Positions 15,780 through 28,803 of a DNA stretch of 64,000 nt are shown in pieces (positions within the stretch are counted from its first letter, which is position 1; every line of letters starts with the position of its first letter). Position numbers and translations under genes: made by a program. The notes below the pieces were generated by a model. The model worked only from the letters and a program-made list of their open reading frames with translations, had not been told where the DNA came from and searched no databases. Origin of the DNA: Serpentinimonas barnesii (lineage in GTDB: Bacteria > Pseudomonadota > Gammaproteobacteria > Burkholderiales > Burkholderiaceae_C); NCBI RefSeq assembly GCF_000696225.1, contig NZ_BAWN01000028.1:32248-96247 (forward strand). Reading direction: 5' to 3'.

Positions 15780-16217
15780 TCAGGAAATGGGCGGTTTGAG
15801 CTCGGGCTGGATCTCGGCCTGCAAGACCGCGGTGCGCGTGGTCAATGGTTCGCTGGAGTGCAAGGCCGGCGGCATGGCCCCAAGCCGCAGCGGCACCGCC
15901 AGCGCCTGGTGGCAAATTCCGCACAACAGGCACAGGCCATGCGCGCCAGCCTCTGGCTGCCCGGGGCAGGGGGGGTCGTCGGCCAGAGCAGCCTGCGGGG
16001 CGGCCCCATGCTGCGCGGCGTGGGAAGCGGCGAGAGAAGTCTCGTGCAGCGCAAAGTCGATGTGGCCGCTGGGCGCCGTCGGGTCGGCCGACGCCATCTG
16101 GGCCGAGCCATGCGCACCGGCCGGGGCCGAATGCAAGGCCTCCAGCGCCATGGCATCGCCCGCCCACAGCCGCCAAGGCAGCAGCAGCACAAACAGAATG
16201 ATCAGCCAGCGACGCAT
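15780..16217 (-). CDS. DUF2946-like small periplasmic Cys/His protein, first gene of the copper operon
   Basis: 145 residues from the ATG at 16217. An upstream TTG at 16235 is possible but would lie inside the predicted promoter. An N-terminal hydrophobic segment (MRRWLIILFVLLLPWRLWAG) acts as a signal or anchor. The middle is His/Ala-rich, and a C-terminal LCLLCGICHQALAVPLRLG (CxxCxxCH) recalls DUF2946 proteins, which often sit in copper gene clusters. A metal-binding role is inferred from this motif and from context. The promoter places the transcript start at or within one base of the ATG, so translation may be leaderless. Confidence 0.65.
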   Translation of the reverse strand: MRRWLIILFVLLLPWRLWAGDAMALEALHSAPAGAHGSAQMASADPTAPSGHIDFALHETSLAASHAAQHGAAPQAALADDPPCPGQPEAGAHGLCLLCGICHQALAVPLRLGAMPPALHSSEPLTTRTAVLQAEIQPELKPPIS

Positions 16218-16223
16218 GGGGCG

Positions 16224-16252
16224 ATTGTAGGGCAAATCGGCCTTGCATGCAA
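16224..16252 (-). promoter_or_regulatory. Promoter of the copper operon
   Basis: Minus-strand TTGCAT (16252-16247) and TACAAT (16229-16224) with a 17-base spacer form a near-consensus sigma-70 promoter. The -35 lies inside the palindrome TTGCATGCAA. The predicted start at about 16217 coincides with the first gene's ATG. Confidence 0.6.
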
Positions 16253-16324
16253 ACGCTTGCCGAGTAGAGTCTTGCCGCCTCGCCGCACCGGTCTGGCCTC
16301 AAACTTGTCGGCACAATCGCCCCC

Positions 16325-16558
16325 ATGCGCGATTCCGCCCCACCCACACCCTGGCCGCAGCGCCTGCGCCGGCTCTGGCAGCCGCGCAACGGGCTGTTTT
16401 GGCTGATGCTGCTGTTCAACGGCCTCTCGACCGGCATGGCCTGGTTTTTGCACCTCTCGCCGCCGGCGGGCGGGCTGCTGCTGCTCTTTACCCTGCTGGC
16501 GCTGGCCAACGCGGTGATCGGCATGGCGCTGCTGTGGCTGCTGTGGCGCGGGGGCTAA
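16325..16558 (+). CDS. Small hypothetical membrane protein
   Basis: 77 residues with two predicted membrane helices: NGLFWLMLLFNGLSTGMAWF and LLLLFTLLALANAVIGMALL, separated by a short LSPPAG turn. A basic N-terminus (PWPQRLRRLWQPRN) should stay in the cytoplasm. I do not recognise a family. It is divergent from the copper operon, with about 107 bases between the two starts. No clear ribosome binding site is seen, so the call rests on hydrophobic pattern and clean coding. Confidence 0.5.
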   Translation: MRDSAPPTPWPQRLRRLWQPRNGLFWLMLLFNGLSTGMAWFLHLSPPAGGLLLLFTLLALANAVIGMALLWLLWRGG

Positions 16559-16741
16559 GCCTTGGCTCGACTGTCCGATACGATATTCGCGTGATAGCAT
16601 CAAGGGCGCACATGGCCCCATGCTTCAATGATGAGGGTCTTCATACGCGCGGTCGTCGGCATCCGCCCGGATAAACCAGCTACCGAATTTGCTCGCAGTG
16701 CTGGACTGCCGTGCGCCGCGACTGAACCACAGGAACGACAC

Positions 16742-18293
<1,552 letters not shown>

Positions 18294-18304
<11 letters not shown>

Positions 18305-19607
18305 CTGGCCAAAAGTGCGGCTCGGTGATGTTGCGAACTTGATGACCGGGTATCCGTTCAAGAGCCAGCACTACATCGATGACGTGGATGCTCCCCGGTT
18401 GATTGGCGGAGACAACATCGCACAAGGCAATCTGCGCTGGGATAGCGTTCGGCGCTGGCCGCGCGACATGACCGATGGGCTTGACGATTATTGGCTCGAG
18501 CCAGGTGATGTCGTGCTAGCGATGGACAGGCCGTGGATTGAAGCAGGGCTGAAGCGTGCTGCCGTCGGGCCGCACGATGTTCCATCGCTTCTTATTCAGC
18601 GAACATCCCGCCTGCGTGGCACAGATGAGCTTGATACGGCATTTCTTCGGTATGTTGTCGGCAGCCAATCGTTCACGCAATACATTCTGAACGTACAAAC
18701 GGGAACTGCGGTTCCTCATATTAGCCCTGCACAAATTCGCGCTTATAGCTTTCGTCTGCCGCCGAAGCCCGAACAACGCGCCATCGCCCACATTCTCGGC
18801 ACGCTGGACGACAAAATCGAACTCAACCGCCGCCGCAACCAGACCCTGGAGGCCATGGCCCGCGCCCTGTTCAAGGACTGGTTCGTGGACTTCGGCCCCG
18901 TCCGCGCCAAGATGGAAGGCCGCGCCCCCTACCTCCCCGCCGACCTGTGGCAGCTCTTCCCCGACCGCCTTGACGACGAGGGCAAACCGGAGGGGTGGGA
19001 GATACAGCAGCTCAGCGAGCTGCTGACGATCATTGGCGGAGGGACGCCAAAAACATCTGTCGAGGAGTACTGGGGCGGGGACATACCTTGGTTCTCCGTA
19101 GTGGACACACCATCCGCCAGCGATGTGTTCGTAGTCACCACGGAGAAGACCATCACGGATCAAGGCTTGGCAGACAGTTCCGCCCGGCTCATTCCTAAAG
19201 GCACCACTATCATTTCCGCTCGCGGCACAGTGGGCAACTTGGCGATTGCTGGCCGAGACATGACCTTCAACCAGTCTTGCTATGCCCTGCGTGGAACGGG
19301 CGATGCAGGCGACTACTTCGTTTACCTAGCGACGCAACAGATGGTCGATCAACTCAAGTCCATGGCGCACGGCTCGGTGTTTTCGACCATCACGCGCCAG
19401 ACATTTGAAGCGATCCAGCGCCCCGTGCCGCCACAGGCTGTTCTCACCGAGTTTGAAGGACTGGTCACCGGGTGCTTTGACGCCATCCTGTCCAGCGTTG
19501 AGCAATCCCAAACCCTCGCCCAACTCCGCGACACCCTGCTGCCCAAACTGATCTCCGGCGAGCTGCGCATCGCCGATGCCGAGAAATTCTTGGAGCGCGT
19601 GGCATGA
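18294..19607 (+). CDS. hsdS: Type I restriction-modification specificity subunit HsdS
   Basis: 437 residues from the ATG at 18294, which overlaps the hsdM stop by 11 bases. HsdS recognises the bipartite DNA target and recruits HsdM and HsdR. Two target-recognition domains are visible: TRD1 about residues 5-165 ([15 protein letters not shown]) and TRD2 about 235-380 ([19 protein letters not shown]). Each is followed by a conserved coiled-coil spacer, [20 protein letters not shown] and later [20 protein letters not shown]. Both TRD coding regions look lower in GC than the spacers, as expected of swapped modules. Without an intact HsdM the protein would be inactive. Confidence 0.93.
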
Positions 19608-19729
19608 CCCGCAGCCCCTTCAACCCCGATCTGCTCACCTGGGCGTGCCAACGCGCCGGGCTTGAGTCGCTCGCGCTGGTGGGAAAATTGAATTCAGGAG
19701 CAACAAATCCCAGGGAGGGGAGCCCATGA
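19604..19729 (+). pseudogene. Truncated N-terminal remnant of an XRE/ImmA-IrrE type gene
   Basis: A 41-codon frame starts with an ATG overlapping the hsdS stop. Its first 28 residues ([20 protein letters not shown] and ESLALVGK) resemble the opening helix of XRE/ImmA-IrrE proteins that often follow hsdS. After LVGKL the similarity ends and the frame runs into [12 protein letters not shown] and a TGA that overlaps the next ATG. The break near 19690 marks a deletion or recombination junction where the RhuM-Fic gene now begins. The identity is my recognition of the N-terminal pattern and is moderate. Confidence 0.5.
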
Positions 19730-20718
19730 GTAACATCGTGATTTTCGAGGCCGGCGATCAGCCGGTGCAGGTGCGGCTGGAGGGCGATACCGTCTGGCTG
19801 AGTCTCCAGCAACTGGCCGAGTTGTTCGAACGTGACAAGTCCGTGATTTCACGGCACCTACGAAATATCTATGCCTCAGAAGAGCTTGCGCGGGCGGCAA
19901 CTGTTGCAAAAAATGCAACAGTTCAAACCGAAGGCGGTCGCGAGGTCCTGCGCGAGATCGAATTCTTCAACCTCGACGCCATCATCTCCGTCGGCTATCG
20001 GGTCAATTCCACCCGCGCCACCCGTTTCCGCCAGTGGGCCACCGGCGTGCTGCGTCAGCATCTGGTCGAAGGCTACAGCCTGAACCAGCAGCGGCTTCGG
20101 GAGCGCGGCATCGCGTTCGAGCAGGCGCTGGATCTGCTCTCGCGCACCTTGGCCAATCAGCAACTGGTCAGTGCCGAAGGTGAGGCGGTGCTGGGCGTGA
20201 TCGCCGACTACGCCCGCAGTTGGAGCTTGCTGCAAGGCTATGACGAACAGAGCCTGGCCGGCCAGACGGGCAAGCAACAGGGCATGCGCTCGCTCAAGCT
20301 CGATGAGGTGCTGAGCGCCATTGCCCAACTCAAGGCGGAACTGATGGCCAAAGGCGAGGCCACCGAGCTGTTCGGCCAGTTGCGCGGCGCTGGCCTGGCA
20401 TCGAGCATCGCCACCATCGAGCAGGGCTTTGGCGACGAGCTGTTCTACCCGAACGTGGCCAGCCGGGCGGCGCACCTGCTGTACTTCGTGATCAAGAATC
20501 ACCCGCTGGCCGATGGCAACAAGCGCACCGGCTCGTTTCTGTTCCTGTGGTACCTGCGTCTGAACCAGCACCTGCTGGAGCGGCCCGTAGAGCGGCTGAT
20601 CAACGACAACACCCTGGTGGCGCTGGCGCTGCTGGTGGCTGAGAGCAAACCGGAGCAAAAGGATCTGATGGTGAAACTGGTGGAGCACTTCGTGTTGCTG
20701 AAAGAGAACAACGAATAA
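19726..20718 (+). CDS. RhuM-family protein with C-terminal Fic/Doc domain
   Basis: 330 residues. GGAGGGGAG precedes the ATG. The N-terminal ~110 residues are of the RhuM virulence-protein type ([40 protein letters not shown]), and a helical linker follows. A Fic/Doc AMP- or phospho-transferase domain ends the protein with the signature [15 protein letters not shown] at ~259-273, keeping the catalytic His, the Asp-Gly-Asn and the Lys-Arg. The usual Phe after HP is Leu. Proteins of this architecture are frequent inside type I restriction operons. It starts inside the remnant gene and ends 10 bases before hsdR. No partner antitoxin is seen; the N-terminal half may restrain the Fic domain. Confidence 0.85.
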   Translation: MSNIVIFEAGDQPVQVRLEGDTVWLSLQQLAELFERDKSVISRHLRNIYASEELARAATVAKNATVQTEGGREVLREIEFFNLDAIISVGYRVNSTRATRFRQWATGVLRQHLVEGYSLNQQRLRERGIAFEQALDLLSRTLANQQLVSAEGEAVLGVIADYARSWSLLQGYDEQSLAGQTGKQQGMRSLKLDEVLSAIAQLKAELMAKGEATELFGQLRGAGLASSIATIEQGFGDELFYPNVASRAAHLLYFVIKNHPLADGNKRTGSFLFLWYLRLNQHLLERPVERLINDNTLVALALLVAESKPEQKDLMVKLVEHFVLLKENNE

Positions 20719-20728
20719 AGGAGCAACA

Positions 20729-23938
<3,210 letters not shown>

Positions 23939-24018
23939 GGGCGGGCCATAGCTAAACTTGGCACACCTATGCACCCGGTCGATCGCCTGAGCCCGTATCC
24001 ACCCCCACCCCCCTTTCC

Positions 24019-24759
24019 ATGACCACCCACTTCCCTCCCCCCTGCGTGCCGCTGGTGCACGCCGACGCCACCCTGGCACGCCAAGGCTTTGCCCTGCTCG
24101 ACGCCGATTCGGTGCAGCAATGGCTGGATGTGCCCGCGCACGAGCTGGCGGCCCTGCAACCGAGCTGGGACGATCTGTGCAGCGACGGCTACCTGAAGGA
24201 CGGCGGGCGCTACCGCAAGCGCCGCCACAGTTGCTTTGTGGTCGAGGGCCCGCTGCTGCGCCAGGTGCCGCACCGGGTGCATTGGCAGCCGCTGGAATAC
24301 AACGCCCTGCACGGCGGCATGCAGCGCTGGTTCGAGCCCATCAGCCCGGCCGTGGTGGCCACACGGGCCTGGCAGCGCCTGCTGCTGCAAACGGCGGCGG
24401 CGGCCTCGGCCCTCAAGGGCGCGCAGCCCTGGTACGTGGAGGCGCACCAGTTTCGCATCGACACCACCGACGGCATCGGCCGCCCCACGCCCGAAGGCGC
24501 GCACCGCGACGGCATGGAACTGGTGGCGGTGTTTTTGGTGCAGCGCCACGGCATCAAGGGCGGCGAGAGCCGGGTCTTCGAGGCCCACGGCCCCAACGGG
24601 CAGCGCTTCACACTCAGCCAGCCGTGGTCGCTGCTGCTGCTCGATGACGAGCGCGTGATCCACGAATCAACCCCGATCCAGCCGCTCGAACCCGGCCTGC
24701 TGGGCTGGCGCGACACCCTGGTGCTGACCTGCCGCAGCGGGGGGTTTCAGGGCGATTGA
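24019..24759 (+). CDS. 2-oxoglutarate-Fe(II) dioxygenase family protein
   Basis: 246 residues. The 2OG-Fe dioxygenase fold is indicated by PTPEGAHRDGMELVAVFLV, which supplies the His-x-Asp iron ligands, and by LLLDDERVIHESTPI with the distal His. A later Arg in GLLGWRDTLVLTCR would bind 2-oxoglutarate. The family hydroxylates small molecules, often free amino acids, but the substrate here is unknown. It lies 80 bases after hsdR in the same direction and is probably outside the restriction island. Confidence 0.82.
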   Translation: MTTHFPPPCVPLVHADATLARQGFALLDADSVQQWLDVPAHELAALQPSWDDLCSDGYLKDGGRYRKRRHSCFVVEGPLLRQVPHRVHWQPLEYNALHGGMQRWFEPISPAVVATRAWQRLLLQTAAAASALKGAQPWYVEAHQFRIDTTDGIGRPTPEGAHRDGMELVAVFLVQRHGIKGGESRVFEAHGPNGQRFTLSQPWSLLLLDDERVIHESTPIQPLEPGLLGWRDTLVLTCRSGGFQGD

Positions 24760-24871
24760 GCGGCGTTTGTGGCTGCAGCGCGGTGGCTGCGTTGCGCTTG
24801 CTGCTGCCGCCGGTTTAAGATTGCTCTTTTGGCCGCACCGGCCAGCCCCCTTATTTTTTAGGAGCACCCCC

Positions 24872-26056
24872 ATGAACCGAGAAGTCGTCGTCGTCAGCGC
24901 CGCGCGCACCGCCATTGGCACTTTTGGCGGCAGCCTGAAAGACGTGCCCACCACCGAACTCGGCGCCCTGGTGGTGCGCGAGGTGCTGGCGCGCGCCGCC
25001 GTGCCCGGCGCCGACGTGGGCCATGTGGTGTTTGGCCATGTGGTCAACACCGAGCCGCGCGACCTCTACCTCTCGCGCGTGGCGGCGCTCAACGGCGGCT
25101 GCCCGCCCGAGACCCCCGCCTTCAACGTCAACCGCCTGTGCGGCAGCGGCTTGCAGGCCATCGTCACCGCCAGCCAGGCGATCTTGCTCGGCGACTGCGA
25201 CGTGGCCATCGGGGCCGGGGCCGAAAACATGAGCCGCGCGCCCTATGTCAGCCTGTCGACGCGTTTTGGGGCGCGCATGGGCGATACCACGCTGGTGGAC
25301 ATGATGGTCGGCGCGCTGCACGACCCCTTTCACAAAATCCACATGGGCGTGACGGCTGAAAACGTGGCGGTGCAGTTTGGCATCACGCGCGCCATGCAGG
25401 ACGCGCTGGCGGTCGAGAGCCACAACCGGGCCGAGCGCGCCAGCGCCGAGGGGCGCTTCAAGTCGCAGATCGTGCCCGTGGTGCAAAAGGGCCGCAAGGG
25501 CGACGTGGTCTTTGACACCGACGAACACATCCGCCCCGGCTGCACGCAGGACGACATGGCCAAGCTCAAGCCGGTGTTCCAGAAAGAAAACGGCACCGTG
25601 ACCGCGGGCAACGCCTCTGGCATCAACGACGCCGCCGCCGCCGTGCTGCTGATGGAAGCCGGCACCGCCCGCGCCCGCGGCCTGACCCCCATGGCGCGGC
25701 TGGTGGGCTACGCGCACACCGGGCTGGACCCAAAAATCATGGGCGTGGGCCCGATTTCGGCCACGCGCAAGGTGCTGGAGCGCACCGGCCTGACCATTGC
25801 CGATCTGGACGTGATCGAGGCCAACGAGGCCTTCGCCGCCCAAGCCTGCGCCGTGACGCAAGCACTCGGGCTCGACCCGGCCAAGGTGAACCCGAACGGC
25901 TCCGGCATCTCGCTCGGGCACCCGATCGGTGCCACCGGCGCGCTGATCACGGTCAAGGCGCTGTACGAGTTGCAGCGCACCGGCGGCCGCTACGCGCTGG
26001 TGACAATGTGCATCGGCGGCGGGCAAGGGATTGCGGCGATTTTTGAGCGGATTTGA
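24872..26056 (+). CDS. bktB: Acetyl-CoA acyltransferase, beta-ketothiolase BktB type
   Basis: 394 residues from the ATG at 24872, with TTAGGAG ahead. The thiolase interconverts two acetyl-CoA with acetoacetyl-CoA, or acts on 3-ketovaleryl-CoA in the BktB type, for polyhydroxyalkanoate or beta-oxidation. The nucleophilic Cys90 is in NVNRLCGSGLQAI, the catalytic His in GSGISLGHPIGATGA, and the second Cys in TMCIGGGQG. Overall length and these motifs make the thiolase call certain. The bktB symbol rests on overall similarity as I remember it and not on a comparison with phaA. Confidence 0.92.
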   Translation: MNREVVVVSAARTAIGTFGGSLKDVPTTELGALVVREVLARAAVPGADVGHVVFGHVVNTEPRDLYLSRVAALNGGCPPETPAFNVNRLCGSGLQAIVTASQAILLGDCDVAIGAGAENMSRAPYVSLSTRFGARMGDTTLVDMMVGALHDPFHKIHMGVTAENVAVQFGITRAMQDALAVESHNRAERASAEGRFKSQIVPVVQKGRKGDVVFDTDEHIRPGCTQDDMAKLKPVFQKENGTVTAGNASGINDAAAAVLLMEAGTARARGLTPMARLVGYAHTGLDPKIMGVGPISATRKVLERTGLTIADLDVIEANEAFAAQACAVTQALGLDPAKVNPNGSGISLGHPIGATGALITVKALYELQRTGGRYALVTMCIGGGQGIAAIFERI

Positions 26057-26149
26057 TTGGGCACAGCGGGCAGAAGCAGATTCACATATTTGTCATAAGC
26101 CTTGCGTAGAGTGCAGCGGTTCAACGTCGAACTGCACTTTGGGATGCTT

Positions 26150-27835
26150 ATGAAATCTGCCCCTTTTGCGCTGGCCCGCCTGTCGGCCGCCGCCGCCCTG
26201 TCGATGCTGCTGCTGGCCGGTTGCCAGACCGCCCCCATCCAACCCGCTGCGGCCCCGGCAAGCCCAGCGGCCGCTGCAGCCGCTGCGGCGCCTGCGGCAG
26301 CCCTTACCGGCCTGACCCTGGAAGCGCTGGGCGCCTTTGAAGGCGGGGCCGAAGGGGCCTCGGAAATCACCGCGTTTGACCCGTTCTCGCAGCGCCTGTT
26401 CGTGGTCAATGCGGCCACCAAGTCGATCGACGTGCTCGACCTGCGCGACCCGCGCGCGCCGCAGCGCATCGGCAACATCCCGGTGGCGGCCTTTGGCGAC
26501 AGCCCCAACAGCGTGGCGGTGCATAGCGGCTTGCTGGCGATTGCCGTGCAGGCCGCGCCCAAGACCAACCCCGGCGCCGTGGCTTTTGTCGAAGCCGCCA
26601 CCTTGCGCGTGCTCTCACACGTGGCCGTGGGCGCGCTGCCCGACATGCTCACCTTCACCCCGGACGGCTTGCGTGTGCTGGTGGCCAACGAAGGCGAGCC
26701 CAACAGCTACGGTCAGGCCGATTCGGTGGACCCGGAAGGCTCGGTCAGCATCGTCACCGTCAACCGCGGCCGCACCCCCAGCGTGGCCACGGCCGATTTC
26801 CGCGCCTTCATCGGCCAAGAGGCGGCCCTGCGCACCCAAGGCGTGCGCCTCTACGGCCCCGGCGCCAATGCCGCCCAGGATATCGAGCCCGAGTTCATCG
26901 CCATCGCACCCGACGGCCGCAACGCCTTCGTCACGCTGCAAGAAAACAACGCCATCGCCACAGTCGAGATCGCCAGCGCCCGCGTCACCGCCGTGCGGCC
27001 GCTGGGCAGCAAAGACCACAGCCTGGCGCGCAACGCGCTCGACCTGAGCAACGAAGACGGCACCCTCAACAGCAACGACGGCAGCGCCGCCATCCGCATC
27101 ACCCCGCAGCGGGTGCGTGGCCTGTACCAGCCCGACGCCATCGCCGCCTTTGCGGTGGGCGGCCGCACCTTGTTGGTCACGGCCAACGAAGGCGACGCGC
27201 GCGACTGGCCCGGCTTCAACGAGGAAGTGCGCGTGCGCGCCCATTGCGCCCAAGGGCTGGACCCGGCCGCGTTCCCCGATGCCGCCAACCAGATCATGGA
27301 CTCCAACCTGGGCCGCCTGCTCGTCACCAGCACCCCCAACGCCGGCCAGACCGGCCGCAACGCCGCCGGCCAGTGCACCGAGCTGTTCAGCTTTGGTGCG
27401 CGCTCGTTCTCGGTCTGGGACGCCAGCAACCTGCAACTGGTCTACGACTCGGGCGACGAGTTCGAGCAGCGCACCCGCGCCCTGCCCAACGTGGTGTTCA
27501 ACGCCAGCCACAACAACAACACGCTCGATTCACGCAGCCCGAGCAAAGGCCCGGAGCCCGAGGCCGTGGTGGTGGCCCAGTTTGGCACCCGGTTTTTTGC
27601 CTTCGTCGCGCTCGAGCGCGTGGGCGGGGTGATGGTCTATGAGGTGACCAACCCGGCCGAAGCGCGCTTTATCACCTACTTCAACGGCACCCGCAGCGCC
27701 GCCACCGGCGACCGCGGCCCGGAAGGCCTGACCTTCATCCCGGCGGTGCAGTCCCCCAACGGGCGGCCCTTGCTGGTGGTGGCCAACGAGGTGAGCGGCA
27801 CCACCCGGGTGCTGCAAATCAACCTCGGCTTCTGA
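26150..27835 (+). CDS. Choice-of-anchor I type beta-propeller lipoprotein
   Basis: 561 residues from the ATG at 26150. The signal peptide ends in a lipobox (LLLAGCQ), so the protein is probably anchored to a membrane by lipid. An Ala/Pro stretch leads to a beta-propeller of the 'choice-of-anchor I' family. Repeats include RLFVVNAATKSIDVLDL, LVANEGEPNSYGQADSVDPE and EFIAIAPDGRNAFVTLQENN, and VTANEGDARDWPGF is a family hallmark. The molecular role of the family is not known, though such domains are found on secreted phosphatases and surface proteins. A five-plus-four base-pair hairpin (26111-26137) sits in its 5' region. Confidence 0.85.
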   Translation: MKSAPFALARLSAAAALSMLLLAGCQTAPIQPAAAPASPAAAAAAAAPAAALTGLTLEALGAFEGGAEGASEITAFDPFSQRLFVVNAATKSIDVLDLRDPRAPQRIGNIPVAAFGDSPNSVAVHSGLLAIAVQAAPKTNPGAVAFVEAATLRVLSHVAVGALPDMLTFTPDGLRVLVANEGEPNSYGQADSVDPEGSVSIVTVNRGRTPSVATADFRAFIGQEAALRTQGVRLYGPGANAAQDIEPEFIAIAPDGRNAFVTLQENNAIATVEIASARVTAVRPLGSKDHSLARNALDLSNEDGTLNSNDGSAAIRITPQRVRGLYQPDAIAAFAVGGRTLLVTANEGDARDWPGFNEEVRVRAHCAQGLDPAAFPDAANQIMDSNLGRLLVTSTPNAGQTGRNAAGQCTELFSFGARSFSVWDASNLQLVYDSGDEFEQRTRALPNVVFNASHNNNTLDSRSPSKGPEPEAVVVAQFGTRFFAFVALERVGGVMVYEVTNPAEARFITYFNGTRSAATGDRGPEGLTFIPAVQSPNGRPLLVVANEVSGTTRVLQINLGF

Positions 27836-27840
27836 TTGAC

Positions 27841-27868
27841 CCAAGGGCTGAGGGGCCTAGCCCCTTGG
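27841..27868 (+). terminator. GC-rich hairpin after the lipoprotein gene
   Basis: CCAAGGGCT (27841-27849) can pair with AGCCCCTTGG (27859-27868) five bases after the stop codon. There is no T run, so it is only a possible terminator. Confidence 0.3.
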
Positions 27869-27923
27869 CCCCCGTGGCTGTTGAGTGTGGCTTGGGGCCC
27901 TGCGCAGCGCATAATCGCTGCGC

Positions 27924-28799
27924 ATGTGGATCGACAGCCATTGCCACCTCGACGCCCCCGATTGGAGCGATGCGCAGCGCCCGGTGCTGCGCCAGCAGGC
28001 GCGCGCCGCTGGGGTGGATTTTTGCGTCTATCCGGCGGTGGAGCGGGCCAACTGGGCGCACGTGCGCGAGCTGGCGCACGCCTGTGGCGACGGCTACGCG
28101 CTGGGCATTCACCCGCTGTACGTGCTGCAAGCCGATGATGCCGACCTGGACGCGCTGGCGCAGGAGCTGCAGCGCTGCCACGCCGACCCGCGCCTGCTGG
28201 CGGTGGGTGAGATTGGGCTCGATTACTTCGTCCCAGCCCTGTGCGAACCGGCGGCGCGCCAGCGCCAGTGGCATTTTTACACCGCGCAACTGGAGCTGGC
28301 GCAGCGCTTTGGGCTGCCGGTGATTTTGCACGTGCGGCGCTCGGCCGACCTGCTGCTGCGCGGCCTGCGCTCTCTGCACGTGCAGCGGCGGGCCGGTGCA
28401 GGTGGCATGGGCGGTGCAAGGGCTGTGGGCGGCATTGCCCACGCCTTCAATGGCAGCCTGCAGCAGGCGCAGGCCTTCATGGCACTCGGCTTCTGCTTGG
28501 GCTTTGGCGGTGCCTGCACCTTCGACGCGGCGCAAAACCTGCGCCGCCTGGCCGCCGACCTGCCCGCCGAGGCGCTGGTGCTGGAAACCGACGCCCCCGA
28601 CATGCCGCCCCAGTGGCTCTACACCCCGGCCGCCGCACGCGCCAGCGGGGCCAGTCAGGCGCCCAACACCCCGGCCGAGCTGCCGCGCATCGGGGCCGTG
28701 CTGGCGGCGCTGCGCGGCCTGAGCCCGGAGGCCTTGGCGGCCAGCACCAGCGCCAACGTGCAGCGCGTGCTGCCACGGCTGGCGGCGCTCCGGCACTAG
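27924..28799 (+). CDS. TatD-family metal-dependent hydrolase
   Basis: 291 residues. The TatD amidohydrolase barrel has its metal ligands in MWIDSHCHLD (HxH), AVGEIGLDYF (Glu), FGLPVILHVRRS (His), GGIAHAFNGS (His) and LVLETDAPDM (Asp). TatD enzymes are 3'-5' deoxyribonucleases and may act in DNA quality control. The EamA exporter gene follows four bases after the stop, suggesting joint transcription though no shared role is obvious. Confidence 0.93.
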   Translation: MWIDSHCHLDAPDWSDAQRPVLRQQARAAGVDFCVYPAVERANWAHVRELAHACGDGYALGIHPLYVLQADDADLDALAQELQRCHADPRLLAVGEIGLDYFVPALCEPAARQRQWHFYTAQLELAQRFGLPVILHVRRSADLLLRGLRSLHVQRRAGAGGMGGARAVGGIAHAFNGSLQQAQAFMALGFCLGFGGACTFDAAQNLRRLAADLPAEALVLETDAPDMPPQWLYTPAAARASGASQAPNTPAELPRIGAVLAALRGLSPEALAASTSANVQRVLPRLAALRH

Positions 28800-28803
28800 C
28801 CTC

